Positions 45,474 through 54,970 are shown, counted from the stretch's first letter. The stretch: 64,000 nt of DNA from Bradyrhizobium sp. SSBR45G (GCF_030159255.1 NZ_BSCT01000005.1:1-64000), one strand, 5' to 3'. Made by a program: numbers and translations. The notes: generated from the letters alone by a model not told the origin.

Positions 45474-46094
45474 TCAGCTGACTTTCTCGCGAAAATCGAA
45501 GCCACAGGCGTCGAGTTCCCGCTGAATGGCGGCAACGTCCGCATCGGCCATCAAGGCAAGCGCGCAGATTTCGAAGTTCTCGCTGCGCACCGACACCGCC
45601 GGAAATCCCGCGCCGAGCAGCAGATTGCCGAGTCGGTCGGCCGTGAAGCCGGTCTTGTGCGCCATGTAGTGACGCCCTTCCTCGATCGCCTTCGAGTGAC
45701 CGTAGATCATGTCCAGCGGCCGGATGGGACCGGAGGGCGACACATAGGCGATGCTGGAGAGCCCATGCGCCAGAACATGCTCGGCGACGGCCTCGAGATC
45801 GGGAGACAGCACCAGGGCAAAGCCGCCGGGCTTCAGGACTTCGCGAAACTGCAGAAAGGTCGGGTGGACCTCATGAGCGTAGACGTGCTCCATCACGTGC
45901 GAGCACCAGATCGCATCAAACGACCCGGGCGGAAACAGCCTGACGAGATCGCTCACGGACCCCACGATATCGGGATTCACATTGGGATCGATATCGAGCC
46001 GGATCTCTTCCCATTCCGGGGTTGCCACCAGCGGCAGGATACGCCGCGCGGTCGTGGACCCCGCTCCAGCATTCAACAAGCGTCGTTTAGCCAA
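45474..46094 (-). CDS. SAM-dependent methyltransferase in the exporter-RTX cluster
   Basis: A 206-residue class I methyltransferase: LLNAGAGST near the N-terminus (SAM site), IRLDIDPNVNPDIVGSV for the acidic loop and HVMEHVYAHEVHP as the post-I segment with FREVLKPGGFALVLSPD following. It appears to start at TTG 46094, since no ATG precedes the SAM motif, with GGAG about ten bases upstream. It lies between the RTX genes and the exporter gene on the same strand. A role in modifying the RTX proteins or their glycans is possible, but only position supports that. Confidence 0.8.
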   Translation of the reverse strand: MAKRRLLNAGAGSTTARRILPLVATPEWEEIRLDIDPNVNPDIVGSVSDLVRLFPPGSFDAIWCSHVMEHVYAHEVHPTFLQFREVLKPGGFALVLSPDLEAVAEHVLAHGLSSIAYVSPSGPIRPLDMIYGHSKAIEEGRHYMAHKTGFTADRLGNLLLGAGFPAVSVRSENFEICALALMADADVAAIQRELDACGFDFREKVS

Positions 46095-46286
46095 TTTCGG
46101 AGCGCTCCAAACCCGGGCTGAAGCTCTGATTTATTTGTCGAAATGTTTCGGAGCGCAACCCTAGCAGGGCCTGGGACGGAAAACCACCCGGCGCAGGGGC
46201 AGATCGGGAACAAGGTGAACAGCCACGCCCGCCTGCCGCGGGACCGCAGACGGCTGACCGGCTGACGCGAGAGCTTCGCCCGTGGA

Positions 46287-47786
46287 TCAGAGGTGGATGG
46301 AGGCTCCGTCGCTGAACACGAGATACTCGACATTGCTGATGTGGAGCGTGGCGATCACCTGTTCGGTGTAGGGGTACCCTGGAAATCTCGGCGCATCGAT
46401 CGAGCCAAAGACGATGGTGTAGGAATTGGGGGAATCGCCAGGCGCGATGCCGATGACGCTCGTGCTCGAAAAGTTGCCGAGCGTGACCGTATCGAGGTCA
46501 CCCGCGCCGCCATCGACCGTGTCCCAATTGACATCGTTATAGAGATAGAAATTGTCCTGGCCCGCGCCGCCTTGCATGAAGACGGAGACGTTGCCACCGG
46601 GGTTCGCGACGAAGGAACTGCCATCGTCACCTCCGATCAGGGTATGGCCCCCGAGGCCGCTGCCGCTCACAAGCAGGTCATGGCCGCTGCCGCCATAGAG
46701 CGTATCCGCTCCAAACCCCGCATAGAGCGTGTCGTTACCCGTACCGCCGGTCAGCATCGTCGCATGACCGATGTCGCTCTTGGACCACAGCGTGTCGTCG
46801 CCCGTTCCCCCGTCGATCTGCACCGTCGCCCGGCCACCGACCAGCAGGTCATCTCCAGCGCCACCCGCCAGGGTATCTGATCCATTTCCGGCATAGAGCG
46901 AGTCGTTCCCGCCGTCGCCGGACAGGCTGGAGCCGTGCGCAAGGTCGCTCTTGGAATAGATGGCGTCATCACCGCTGCCGCCGAACAGCGTGTCGCTTCC
47001 GGTGCCGCCGATCACGAAATCATTGTCATCGCCTCCATCAGCATACTGTCCCGCATTGCTGAGGGTCAGCGTGTCGCTGCCGACGCCGCCATAAAGTGAA
47101 TCGTGACCGGCACCACCGAACAGCAGATCATTGCCGATCTCACCGTAAAGCGTATTGGCGTTGGCTGCGTCGCTCCCCGAAAACAGGAAGTCATTCCCCA
47201 AGCCGCCATGCAGTTCGGACGCCGTGCCGCCATAGAGCGTATCGTCACCGCCGCCCCCATTCAGCGTATCGGCGCCGAGGCCGAACAGAAAGTCGTAGCC
47301 AGCGCCTGCATCGAGCAGGCTGGTGCCGGAGGCCTGGTCGACCAGCACGTCATTGCCGTCACCGCTGTACAACGAATCATGCCCGGGCCCGGCGTAGATC
47401 GTGTCGTTGCCGGAGCCTGTCAGAACCTTCACCGGCGCACTATCGTAGATGAAAAGCTGATTGTCGCCATTGCCGGTGGCGACGAGCACCGGCGCAAGGC
47501 CGGTCACCGCCATCACGACGTTCGACGAGACGTCGACGATGATCGCCTTCAAGGCGCCATTGGCCGACACGGTGCCGATCGCGCCCAGATCGACCACGAC
47601 ATTGGCGGCCGGATCGGGTGTCGAAATCTGCCCGGATATTTGAACAGGGACGAGCGCGCCATTGTCCGGTGCAGTGTAGGCGGTTCTGCCGACCAGATAG
47701 TCGATGATCTGCTGCCGGATCGCCGGATCGATATCGGGCGTCAACACCCCGAGCAGGTCTGTCTGACTCGCATTGACAGTCGCCAT
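46287..47786 (-). CDS. RTX calcium-binding protein 1 (type I secretion cargo)
   Basis: A 499-residue protein with no N-terminal signal peptide, as expected for type I cargo. Residues 1-110 are a module shared with the next two genes ([34 protein letters not shown]). The middle is a calcium-binding RTX array of nonapeptides such as GGSGNDTLY, in a higher-order pattern: a 21-residue segment ([21 protein letters not shown]) plus four nonapeptides, 57 in all, occurring two or three times, with 18-residue insertions. The C-terminal part (about 400-499) ends [17 protein letters not shown], a conserved tail that probably holds the export signal. GGAG nine bases upstream fixes the ATG at 47786. Outside the cell calcium would fold it; an adhesive or structural role is likely, and no enzyme domain is seen. 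Confidence 0.92.
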   Translation of the reverse strand: MATVNASQTDLLGVLTPDIDPAIRQQIIDYLVGRTAYTAPDNGALVPVQISGQISTPDPAANVVVDLGAIGTVSANGALKAIIVDVSSNVVMAVTGLAPVLVATGNGDNQLFIYDSAPVKVLTGSGNDTIYAGPGHDSLYSGDGNDVLVDQASGTSLLDAGAGYDFLFGLGADTLNGGGGDDTLYGGTASELHGGLGNDFLFSGSDAANANTLYGEIGNDLLFGGAGHDSLYGGVGSDTLTLSNAGQYADGGDDNDFVIGGTGSDTLFGGSGDDAIYSKSDLAHGSSLSGDGGNDSLYAGNGSDTLAGGAGDDLLVGGRATVQIDGGTGDDTLWSKSDIGHATMLTGGTGNDTLYAGFGADTLYGGSGHDLLVSGSGLGGHTLIGGDDGSSFVANPGGNVSVFMQGGAGQDNFYLYNDVNWDTVDGGAGDLDTVTLGNFSSTSVIGIAPGDSPNSYTIVFGSIDAPRFPGYPYTEQVIATLHISNVEYLVFSDGASIHL

Positions 47787-47824
47787 TCGACCGAACTCCA
47801 AATGGAACACTCGCGTCGCATCGA

Positions 47825-47853
47825 CCCTGCGGATGCCGCGGATCGACGCAGGG
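47825..47853 (-). other. Hairpin between RTX genes 2 and 1
   Basis: An inverted repeat with a 7-bp outer stem (47825-47831 with 47847-47853) and partial inner pairing lies in the 72-base gap downstream of RTX gene 2 and upstream of RTX gene 1. There is no T tract, so it may attenuate transcription or stabilise the mRNA 3' end rather than terminate. Confidence 0.35.
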
Positions 47854-47858
47854 GATGA

Positions 47859-49358
47859 TCAGGTGAGATGGACGTAGTTGCCGTCTGCAAAGATCAGGTA
47901 TTCGACGTTGCTGACATGGGTGACCTGCGTGATGACATCGTAGGTCGGCGGCTCCTCGGGATAGCGCTGATAGACGTGATAGCCGAAATTGACGTCATAG
48001 GACCCGGCCGTAGTTCCGGGCGTAATGGACATGACGTTCGACAGATTGCCATAGAAAAACGTCACGGAATCCAGATCTCCGCCGCCACCATCGATGGTGT
48101 CCGAGGTGAAGATGTTCCTCATGTAGAAATAGTCCTGTCCGGCGCCTCCGACCATGGACGAGGCATGACCGCCGGTGTCGTTCATGAAGGAGCTGCCATC
48201 GTCGCCGCCGATCATCGTGGTGATGCCGTAGCCATACCCTGCCTTGAACAGGTCGTGACCGCTGCCACCATACAGCGTGTCGTTGCCGAAGCCGGCGAAC
48301 AGCTTGTCATCGCCATCGCCCCCTTGGATGACGGTGCCATGGCTCGCATCACTGCCTGAATAGATGACATCATCGCCCGCACCGCCGTCGAGCAGTGCCG
48401 TCGCCACGCCACCGACCAGAAGATCGGAATCGGCGCCGCCATACAACGAGTCCGCTCCGGCTCCGGCATAGAGCGAATCATTGCCGGCATCGCCATAGAG
48501 CCGCGCAGCGTGATTGGCCGCGGAGTTTGAATAGATCGCGTCGTTGCCGGCGCCGCCATGGAGCGTGCTGTCGCCACCTCCTCCGACGACGAAGTCATTG
48601 TCATCACCGCCATCGGCATATTGGGGGGCTGCGCCGAGAACCAGCGTATCGGTTCCGGAGCCGCCGTAGAGCGTATCCTGCCCCGCGCCGGCATAGAGCT
48701 GATCGTTGCCAGCCCCGCCATCGAGCACGTTGGCATGGGTCCCGTCGCTGCCGGAGATGAGGATGTCATTGTCGTTGCCGCCCCTCAGATCGGATGCTGT
48801 TCCGCCATAAAGGGTATCGTCTCCATCCCCGCCCGAAAGCGTATCAGCTCCCAAGCCGAACAGGAGATCGTAGCCCGCGCCGCCGTCGAGAAGACTGGCG
48901 CCGGAGGCCTGATCCACGAGAACGTCATTGCCTGCTCCGCTCGCCAGGGTATCGGCGCCAGAACCGGCATAGATCGTGTCGTTGCCTGATCCCGTCAGAA
49001 CGGTGACGTTTGCAGGGTCGTTGACATAGACCTGATTGTTGCCGTTGCCGGTCGCGACCAGCACCGGAGTGGAGCCGTTGACCGACAGGACGACGTTGGA
49101 GGCGACGTTTGCGACGATCACCTTGAGGTTGGCACCGACAGTGACCGCGTTGGTGGCATCGGTCTCGATCAGGATATTGGCGGCCGGATCCGGCACCGAA
49201 ATGAGCGCCCCGAACTCCGCCGGGATCGCGACGCCGTTGTCCGGCGATGTGTAGGCCGTTCGTCCGATCAGGTAGGACACGACCTGCTGGCGCAGCGCAG
49301 GGTCGATCGGCGAAAGCGCAAGCAGCAAATTCGTCTGGTTCAAATTGATGATCGTCAT
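47859..49358 (-). CDS. RTX calcium-binding protein 2 (type I secretion cargo)
   Basis: Another 499-residue RTX paralogue, the same length as protein 1. The N-terminal module ([36 protein letters not shown]), the RTX array with its 57-residue super-repeat (DAIYSNSAANHAARLYGDAGN plus four nonapeptides, then DVIYSGSDASHGTVIQGGDGD) and the tail (VSNVEYLIFADGNYVHLT) match the others closely. No catalytic domain is visible. GGGGA lies six bases before the ATG. It is the middle gene of the tandem trio, 72 bases upstream of RTX gene 1 and 303 bases downstream of RTX gene 3. Confidence 0.92.
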   Translation of the reverse strand: MTIINLNQTNLLLALSPIDPALRQQVVSYLIGRTAYTSPDNGVAIPAEFGALISVPDPAANILIETDATNAVTVGANLKVIVANVASNVVLSVNGSTPVLVATGNGNNQVYVNDPANVTVLTGSGNDTIYAGSGADTLASGAGNDVLVDQASGASLLDGGAGYDLLFGLGADTLSGGDGDDTLYGGTASDLRGGNDNDILISGSDGTHANVLDGGAGNDQLYAGAGQDTLYGGSGTDTLVLGAAPQYADGGDDNDFVVGGGGDSTLHGGAGNDAIYSNSAANHAARLYGDAGNDSLYAGAGADSLYGGADSDLLVGGVATALLDGGAGDDVIYSGSDASHGTVIQGGDGDDKLFAGFGNDTLYGGSGHDLFKAGYGYGITTMIGGDDGSSFMNDTGGHASSMVGGAGQDYFYMRNIFTSDTIDGGGGDLDSVTFFYGNLSNVMSITPGTTAGSYDVNFGYHVYQRYPEEPPTYDVITQVTHVSNVEYLIFADGNYVHLT

Positions 49359-49661
49359 GCATCGTCCCCGTGCAAAACGAATATGAATATGACCTGATGA
49401 TCTCCGGCAGATCGAAAAAAATCAACCCTTGGATGTCGCGAATCTCGTCACACAACGAGAGGATTCAGGGGCCATTGCGGCCGAGTGATTTGAGAATCGA
49501 CAAGAACAAAGCGCTGCGCGCGGCGCCCTGAAAAACGAAGCTCGCTGCAGCGCGCGCGGCAGATCGAGGCGTTGGCCGCACGTCAAAGAGCGACAGCTAC
49601 AAACAAAGACGCCGCCTCGGCAAAGCCGGGCGGCGTCTTGTCAGCTGGTGATCGGACCAGA
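49359..49661. other. Gap between RTX genes 3 and 2
   Basis: This 303-base stretch holds no gene. It contains the strong terminator of RTX gene 3 at its right end, and the left part must hold a promoter for RTX gene 2, so the trio is probably not one transcript. Confidence 0.5.
49606..49639 (-). terminator. Strong terminator after RTX gene 3
   Basis: An 11-bp perfect outer stem (49606-49616 with 49629-49639), extended by a 4-bp inner stem (49618-49621 with 49625-49628) around an AAA loop. Read on the minus strand it is followed by TGTTTG. It lies 22 bases past the stop codon and is the clearest intrinsic terminator in the window. Confidence 0.8.
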
Positions 49662-51281
49662 TCAGAGCTTGGTGTAGTTGCCGTCGTTGAAGATCAGGTA
49701 CTCGATATTGCTCACCTGCACGACCTGGCCATTGCTGAACGTCACGTCGAGTGCGCCAGGTGTCGTCCCGCTGGCGGTGATGCCGCTCACGTCGGTCGAG
49801 GCGTGATCGAGGAACGTCACCGAGTCCAGATTGCCTGCGCCACCGTCGATGGTGTCGCTGCTGGTGGCATTATTGAGATAGAAGTAGTCCTGGCCGGCAC
49901 CGCCAACCATCGACGCAGTACCCGTCGACGAACCGATGAACGAGCTGCCGTCATCACCACCGATGAGCGTCTGCGTCCCCGAGCCGGCGACGAGCAGATC
50001 GTTGCCGGAGCCGCCGTACAGCGTATCGTTGCCGGCGCCGCCATAGAGCGAGTCATTGCCCGTGCCGCCATAGAGGCTCGTTGCATGTGAGGCATCGCTG
50101 GACGAGTACAGCGTGTCGTTGTCCGCGCCGCCGTCGATGACCGCGGTGCTGGCACCGCCGACGAGGAGGTCGTTGCCGGCGCCGCCATACAGCGTATCGG
50201 CCCCGCTGCCGCCGTACAGCGTATCGTTGCCGGCATCGCCAAACAGCTGCGTGCCATGCGACGCATCACTGTAGGAATACAGCGTGTCGTTATCGTCACC
50301 ACCATGCAACGCGTTGGTCGCGGCGCCGCCGACCAGCAGGTCGTTGCCCGCACCACCGAACAGGAGATCCGAACCGTCGCCCGCATAGAGCGAGTCGTTG
50401 CCGGCATCACCCGAGAGGTAGCTGGCGTGGGTTGCCGCGGAATTCGAGTAGATGATGTCGTTGCCGTTGCCGCCATACAGCGAGTCGTAGCCGGCTACGT
50501 TTCCAAGGATGATGTCGTTGTCGTCGCCGCCATCGAGATACTGATTGCCGGTTCCGGCGGTCAGCGTGTCAGCACCAGCACCGCCGTACAGGCTGTCGCT
50601 GCCCGCCGCACCGAACAGCTGGTCGTTTCCGCCGTCGCCATACAGGATGCTCGCCGTGTGCGAGTTGCTGCCGGAAATCAGAACATCGGCGTCGTCGCCG
50701 CCATGCAGCTCGGAGCTCGTGCCGCCGTAGAGCGTGTCGTTGCCGGAGCCGCCGAACAATGTATCGGCACCGAAGCCGTAGAGGTAGTCATTGCCCGAAC
50801 CGGCGCTCAGCGTGCTCGTGCCGGACACTTGGTCGACGAGCACGTCATTGCCGGAGCCGCTCTCGATCGAATCCGATCCCGCACCGGCGTAGATCGTATC
50901 GTTTCCGCCACCGGTCAGCACCGTGACGTTGGCGCTGTCGTTGATGTAGATCTGATCGGAGCCGCCGCCGGTCGCAACGAGAACCGGGTTGCTGCCATTC
51001 ACGACCAGGACGGAGTCATCCGGCGTATCGACGATGATCGCCTTCAATGCTGCATCGGTCGTGACGGTATTGTTCGCATTTTGCTCGATCAGAACATTCG
51101 CGCTCGGATCGGGCGATCCAATGCCAACGCCAACCTGAACGGGGATCCCCGCGCCGTTATCCGGGCTCGTGTACGCAGTCTTCCCGACCAGATAATCGAT
51201 GATCTGCTGCTGCAGGGTGGGGTCGAAATTGGCTGAAATTGCCGCCTTCAGGTCCGTCTGGTCGAGATTATAAGTGGCCAT
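49662..51281 (-). CDS. RTX calcium-binding protein 3 (type I secretion cargo)
   Basis: The largest of the trio, 539 residues. It has the same N-terminal module ([21 protein letters not shown]), an RTX array and a conserved C-terminal tail (VSNIEYLIFNDGNYTKL). The array contains four 57-residue super-repeats, each of a 21-residue segment (for example DTLYSSSDASHATSLYGGTGN) and four nonapeptides, against about three in the others, so a unit appears to have been gained here or lost there. No signal peptide and no enzyme domain are seen; export by the ABC/HlyD pair is expected. The ATG at 51281 has GGGGCGG upstream. A strong terminator follows. Confidence 0.92.
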   Translation of the reverse strand: MATYNLDQTDLKAAISANFDPTLQQQIIDYLVGKTAYTSPDNGAGIPVQVGVGIGSPDPSANVLIEQNANNTVTTDAALKAIIVDTPDDSVLVVNGSNPVLVATGGGSDQIYINDSANVTVLTGGGNDTIYAGAGSDSIESGSGNDVLVDQVSGTSTLSAGSGNDYLYGFGADTLFGGSGNDTLYGGTSSELHGGDDADVLISGSNSHTASILYGDGGNDQLFGAAGSDSLYGGAGADTLTAGTGNQYLDGGDDNDIILGNVAGYDSLYGGNGNDIIYSNSAATHASYLSGDAGNDSLYAGDGSDLLFGGAGNDLLVGGAATNALHGGDDNDTLYSYSDASHGTQLFGDAGNDTLYGGSGADTLYGGAGNDLLVGGASTAVIDGGADNDTLYSSSDASHATSLYGGTGNDSLYGGAGNDTLYGGSGNDLLVAGSGTQTLIGGDDGSSFIGSSTGTASMVGGAGQDYFYLNNATSSDTIDGGAGNLDSVTFLDHASTDVSGITASGTTPGALDVTFSNGQVVQVSNIEYLIFNDGNYTKL

Positions 51282-51836
51282 CGAGATCCGCCCCTGTTCC
51301 AAAAACTACCGTCAAAAGACCGCGCGTGCGCAAGCAACCGATTCGTCAACGTGAATGCTGCACAGCACACAAGACCGCGCACGTTAACAACTTGTTAGCC
51401 GCATTGTTAAATCGCCGACACCCCCGAGTCAACCAGCAATGTTCTGTTAATATTGATATGTGTGGGATTTGACTGAGCAAATTCGCTTTCTGCTCGGGAA
51501 CCGGACGACACGGACTCCGCCGGAAATGTTAGCTGCGACGCAAAAATGACTTGTTTTTTGAGGGGTTAGCGCGAAATGTGAGACCGGTTTTTGGCCAGAA
51601 GCGACTCCGGATTGGGCAAGCCCGTCGATTGTGCAGCAAACCCCTCGGATCCCAGCGCGACGGCCGCAATCATTGCAACCAAAAGACGCAATCCATCCAA
51701 AAACAGCCATACTTCCAGCGATTTCGATGAATATTGATCCGCGCGGGCTCCTGCCGGAATGTTAATTATAACATTTGTGGGGCGGACCCGGCCAATGGGC
51801 GCACGCAGTGATGCGCAGGCGATGACGCGACGCAAC
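51282..51836. other. AT-rich intergenic region upstream of the RTX genes
   Basis: This 555-base gap lies upstream of RTX gene 3 and downstream of the GT4 gene at 51837. It is AT-rich with repeated GTTAA elements (GTTAAC at 51383-51388, others near 51440 and 51760), so it very likely carries the RTX promoter and control sites. On the minus strand a short frame ending at 51566 could encode a signal-peptide-like stretch (LLVAMIAAVALGSEGFAAQ) of a peptide of about 45 residues, but the start is unclear and I do not call it as a gene. Confidence 0.45.
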
Positions 51837-52997
51837 CTAGCCCGAGGCCTGGGCGCGCCGATAGATCGCCTCGAGCTGTCGAAGATTCACGCGCGGCGTA
51901 TAGAGGTTCAGGTAGGTCTGCCGGGCGGCGCGCCCGCAACGCTGGACCAGGGCATCGTCGCCGGCGAGCATCGTCATCTTCGCGGCCAGAGCGGCAATGT
52001 CGCCGGGCGTCACCACGGCGCCGGTCTCATCATCCCTGATGATTTCGGCCAGCGCCCCGAGGCGCGATGCGATCACCGGCGTGCCGCGCGCAAACGCTTC
52101 GACCACCACCATCGGGAAGCCCTCATACCAGCGCGACGGCACCACCAGGGCCCGCGCGCTGGACATTTCGCGCAAGACATCGACACGCGGAATCTCGCCG
52201 AGAAATTTTACATTCGGTCCGGCTTCGCGGCGCAGCCGATCGTTCTCCGGCCCGTCGCCTGCGATTCGCAGCGGCACGTTGGCGAGCGCAGCGGCGCGAA
52301 GCAGGTCGTGAACACCTTTTTCGGGGCTGAGCCTGCCGACAAACAAGATGCCCTCGCGCCGCGCCATCCAATCCGGCTCGCCGGGATCGGGGAGAAAGTT
52401 GGGCTTCACGTCGATGCGTTCGGCGTCGAAGCCCGAGCTGGCAAAGAGATCGCGCGCGAACTGCGTCAATGCGATCAGTCGAAGGCCCGGCCGGGTCCAG
52501 GTGCCGCGCCGCTGGTGACTGGTGATCATGCAGGCCGACGCGGCCGAGCCCACCAGCGAATTGCGGTAGCACCGGTGAACGATGCCCCTGATCTGATTTC
52601 CTGCATCGAGGCAGTCATGGCAGATGCGCCCGTCCCGCAGCAGCATGCCGCCGGAGCAGATCGTTCTGTAGTTGTGCAGCGTCGCGACGGCGGGCACGCC
52701 GAATTGACGACAGACATCGAAGATGGCCGGCGACAGCCGCGGAAAGAAATTGTGGACGTGAACCACATCGGGCTGATGGCAGCGCAGCGCATCGCCGATG
52801 ACCCGTCGACCGAAGCGGCTATCGACCACCGACAGCGTGGCGGCGACGCGCGACGATAGCGAGTTGATCGCGTCATTGCTCACGGTCAACGTCTCGACTT
52901 GATGGCCTGCCTCGCGCAGCAGCGTCGTTTCCGCCTCGAACACGACGTCCTCTCCGCCGCGCCCCTGATACCGGTTGTGGGCGATGAGGATCTTCAT
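51837..52997 (-). CDS. GT4-family glycosyltransferase, exopolysaccharide type
   Basis: A 386-residue retaining glycosyltransferase: MKILIAHNRYQGRGGEDVVFE at the N-terminus (typical of this subfamily), VVHVHNFFPRLSPAIF, then VKPNFLPDPG, GILFVGRLSPEKGVHDLL and VVVEAFARGTPVIASRLGALAEI in the donor-binding half. The start ATG overlaps the TGA of the heparinase-like gene as ATGA, so translation is coupled. Third gene of the coupled trio 57159-51837. Donor and acceptor are unknown. Confidence 0.92.
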   Translation of the reverse strand: MKILIAHNRYQGRGGEDVVFEAETTLLREAGHQVETLTVSNDAINSLSSRVAATLSVVDSRFGRRVIGDALRCHQPDVVHVHNFFPRLSPAIFDVCRQFGVPAVATLHNYRTICSGGMLLRDGRICHDCLDAGNQIRGIVHRCYRNSLVGSAASACMITSHQRRGTWTRPGLRLIALTQFARDLFASSGFDAERIDVKPNFLPDPGEPDWMARREGILFVGRLSPEKGVHDLLRAAALANVPLRIAGDGPENDRLRREAGPNVKFLGEIPRVDVLREMSSARALVVPSRWYEGFPMVVVEAFARGTPVIASRLGALAEIIRDDETGAVVTPGDIAALAAKMTMLAGDDALVQRCGRAARQTYLNLYTPRVNLRQLEAIYRRAQASG

Positions 52998-54970
52998 GGC
53001 TCGCCCAGCGCTGACGACCAGATCAGCTCGGTGACGAGGCTTGCCCCGGCCCGCAGCACGCCGGAGCCGATCAGCGTTGTCGAGGGACGCTTGTGTCCGA
53101 ACGACGGCGAATACCAGCCGGCGGGCAGCGCCTCGTCGCCGTGGTGGCCCTGCCAGGTGAGCTGCGACGGCAGCGCAAGCTCGCCTCGCCCGCCCGGCCA
53201 GGCGAGCCTCGCCCGGTCGCCGACGAGCTCGCAGGCGACATCGGGCCCCAGGTGCCAGCACAGCTTCACGGGAACCGGCACATCGCCACTGTCCAGGAGT
53301 GTATCCGTCACCACGAGCTTGGTGTCGTTGCGCAGCAGACGTGCGCTGCGGCGATGAACGAGGTTCGGGTAGCCGGCATGCTCCGCCATCCAGCTCGCAT
53401 CGGCGGCCTCGTCGTCCAGTCCCTCCACGGCGAGCAGCCGGCTGCGCGCATGCTGCGTCCAGAGAAACGGACCGCCGGAGCTCGACTGGTCGTGCCCGAA
53501 CGCCTGCAGCGTGTTGTGCCCCAGGGTCGATCGGAAGTAGTCACGCCAGCGCGGCTCGGAATGATAGCAATAGGTGCCCGGATCCGCGAGGATCTCGACG
53601 CCGGCGATCCGGCACTCGATCGACAGCGCGTCGGCATGGGCATGTGCCGCGATGCGCCCGAAACCATGCGGACCATGGTCGCAGCGCGCCCAGAACGCGC
53701 TCAGGCTGCAGACCAGGTAGGCCTGGCCGGCCTCCGGAAAAAGCCGCCGTGCGCGCCCGGCTGCGTTGGACTCGCGTTGCCGACACGGCACATCATGCGC
53801 CAGCAGCACGCTCCTGACATCGGATGACGTCTGCGCCGGCCACCACGCCGGCCGGCCGAACAGGCGCGCGCCGGTCGCGAGCAGGCTGCGCCAGCGATTG
53901 CTGTCGGGATCATCGATGAGAAGGCCGATGCCTTCATCGCTGTCGCCCTGGCGCGGCGGGTGCCCGGCCTCGTCGAGGACGCTCGCAACGGCGTCGGTCA
54001 TCCGCTCGATCACCTGCCACACCGAGGGTGCCAGCGCACAGCCCGCGGCGTCGCCCTGGACCGCCGCGATCAGCAGCAGCTCGAGAACGAACCCGTGATA
54101 GTCTGACGCCAGCTCGCGATTCATGCCGCATGGGAATGTCTGCGCGACGGCCTCCCGGGCCAACGTCTCGGCTGCCGCCGTCCGCCAGCGCGCGCTCTGC
54201 CGGAACATCGGAAACGCACAGCTGGCGACGAACTGGCCGGCGGCTTCCGCGATCAGATGATTGTTGGCCGACGAGCCGCGGCTCGGAAAGCGCGACAGCC
54301 AGAGTTGATGAGCATACAGCTGATCGACGAAGGCGGCATTGTCCTCGAACAGATCGCTGACCTCGGGCCACGCGGCGAGCAGCTGGCGGATCCAGACCAT
54401 GGCGATCAGGCGGAGCCCGATTTCGATGCCGCTGATCCAATGCGGCCCATGCAGGAAGGGATTCTGCTGCCACCAGCTCCGCAGATGTCCTGCGACCCGC
54501 GTTGCGTATCGCTCGTCGCCAGTGAGGAAGTAGGCGGCTGCCAGCACCGTCAGATGGTGAAAGCGCGACGGCTCCCAGATGAACTTGATATCGCCGCAGC
54601 GCGCCGCATCGCGATAGGCGATCGCGAACGTATAGTCTGACGACGGCGCGCGCAGCCCGCTGTGTGCGTCCACGAACCAGTCCGGATCCTCACCGAGCGC
54701 CGGGTGCTGCGCGCCGAAGATCGTCCATTGGCCCGCGAGGATGCGATCCGCGCACTGCCGCAGACTGTCAGCGGCCTCCGCGGGGACGGCGGACGGAGCG
54801 GGCATCGCCTTGAGTCGAACCCGGTTCGGCTGAGCGTGTTGCTGCGCAAGGCGCGAGATGTCCGGCGGTGTCAGGCGCCATTGCAGGCGCAGGAGCTGAT
54901 CCTGCACACGGCCGACCAGCTCGGACGGCTCCATGCGCATGAGCCGTCGGAGATACCAGCCGGGGTTCAT
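52994..54970 (-). CDS. Heparinase II/III family protein (polysaccharide lyase-like)
   Basis: A 658-residue protein with an N-terminal alpha/alpha toroid (about 60-390; FLHGPHWISGIEIGLRLIAM, SSANNHLIAEAAGQFVAS) and a C-terminal beta-sandwich (HAHADALSIECRIAGVEILADPGTYCY, FRSTLGHNTLQAFG). The NNHLIAE and AHAHADALS motifs mark the family, whose members cleave uronic-acid-containing polysaccharides by beta-elimination. No signal peptide is apparent. In exopolysaccharide clusters such proteins may trim or edit the polymer during assembly. It is coupled by ATGA overlaps to the oxidoreductase gene before it and the GT4 gene after it. Confidence 0.9.
   Translation of the reverse strand: MNPGWYLRRLMRMEPSELVGRVQDQLLRLQWRLTPPDISRLAQQHAQPNRVRLKAMPAPSAVPAEAADSLRQCADRILAGQWTIFGAQHPALGEDPDWFVDAHSGLRAPSSDYTFAIAYRDAARCGDIKFIWEPSRFHHLTVLAAAYFLTGDERYATRVAGHLRSWWQQNPFLHGPHWISGIEIGLRLIAMVWIRQLLAAWPEVSDLFEDNAAFVDQLYAHQLWLSRFPSRGSSANNHLIAEAAGQFVASCAFPMFRQSARWRTAAAETLAREAVAQTFPCGMNRELASDYHGFVLELLLIAAVQGDAAGCALAPSVWQVIERMTDAVASVLDEAGHPPRQGDSDEGIGLLIDDPDSNRWRSLLATGARLFGRPAWWPAQTSSDVRSVLLAHDVPCRQRESNAAGRARRLFPEAGQAYLVCSLSAFWARCDHGPHGFGRIAAHAHADALSIECRIAGVEILADPGTYCYHSEPRWRDYFRSTLGHNTLQAFGHDQSSSGGPFLWTQHARSRLLAVEGLDDEAADASWMAEHAGYPNLVHRRSARLLRNDTKLVVTDTLLDSGDVPVPVKLCWHLGPDVACELVGDRARLAWPGGRGELALPSQLTWQGHHGDEALPAGWYSPSFGHKRPSTTLIGSGVLRAGASLVTELIWSSALGEP

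Noticed and set aside
46287..51281. Regularly spaced short repeats resembling a CRISPR array
   Set aside because: The repeats are coding RTX nonapeptides; there are no spacers of constant length and no cas genes.
51566..51835. A small secreted peptide gene upstream of the RTX genes
   Set aside because: A signal-like stretch is present, but no clear start codon with a ribosome site was found, so evidence is too thin.
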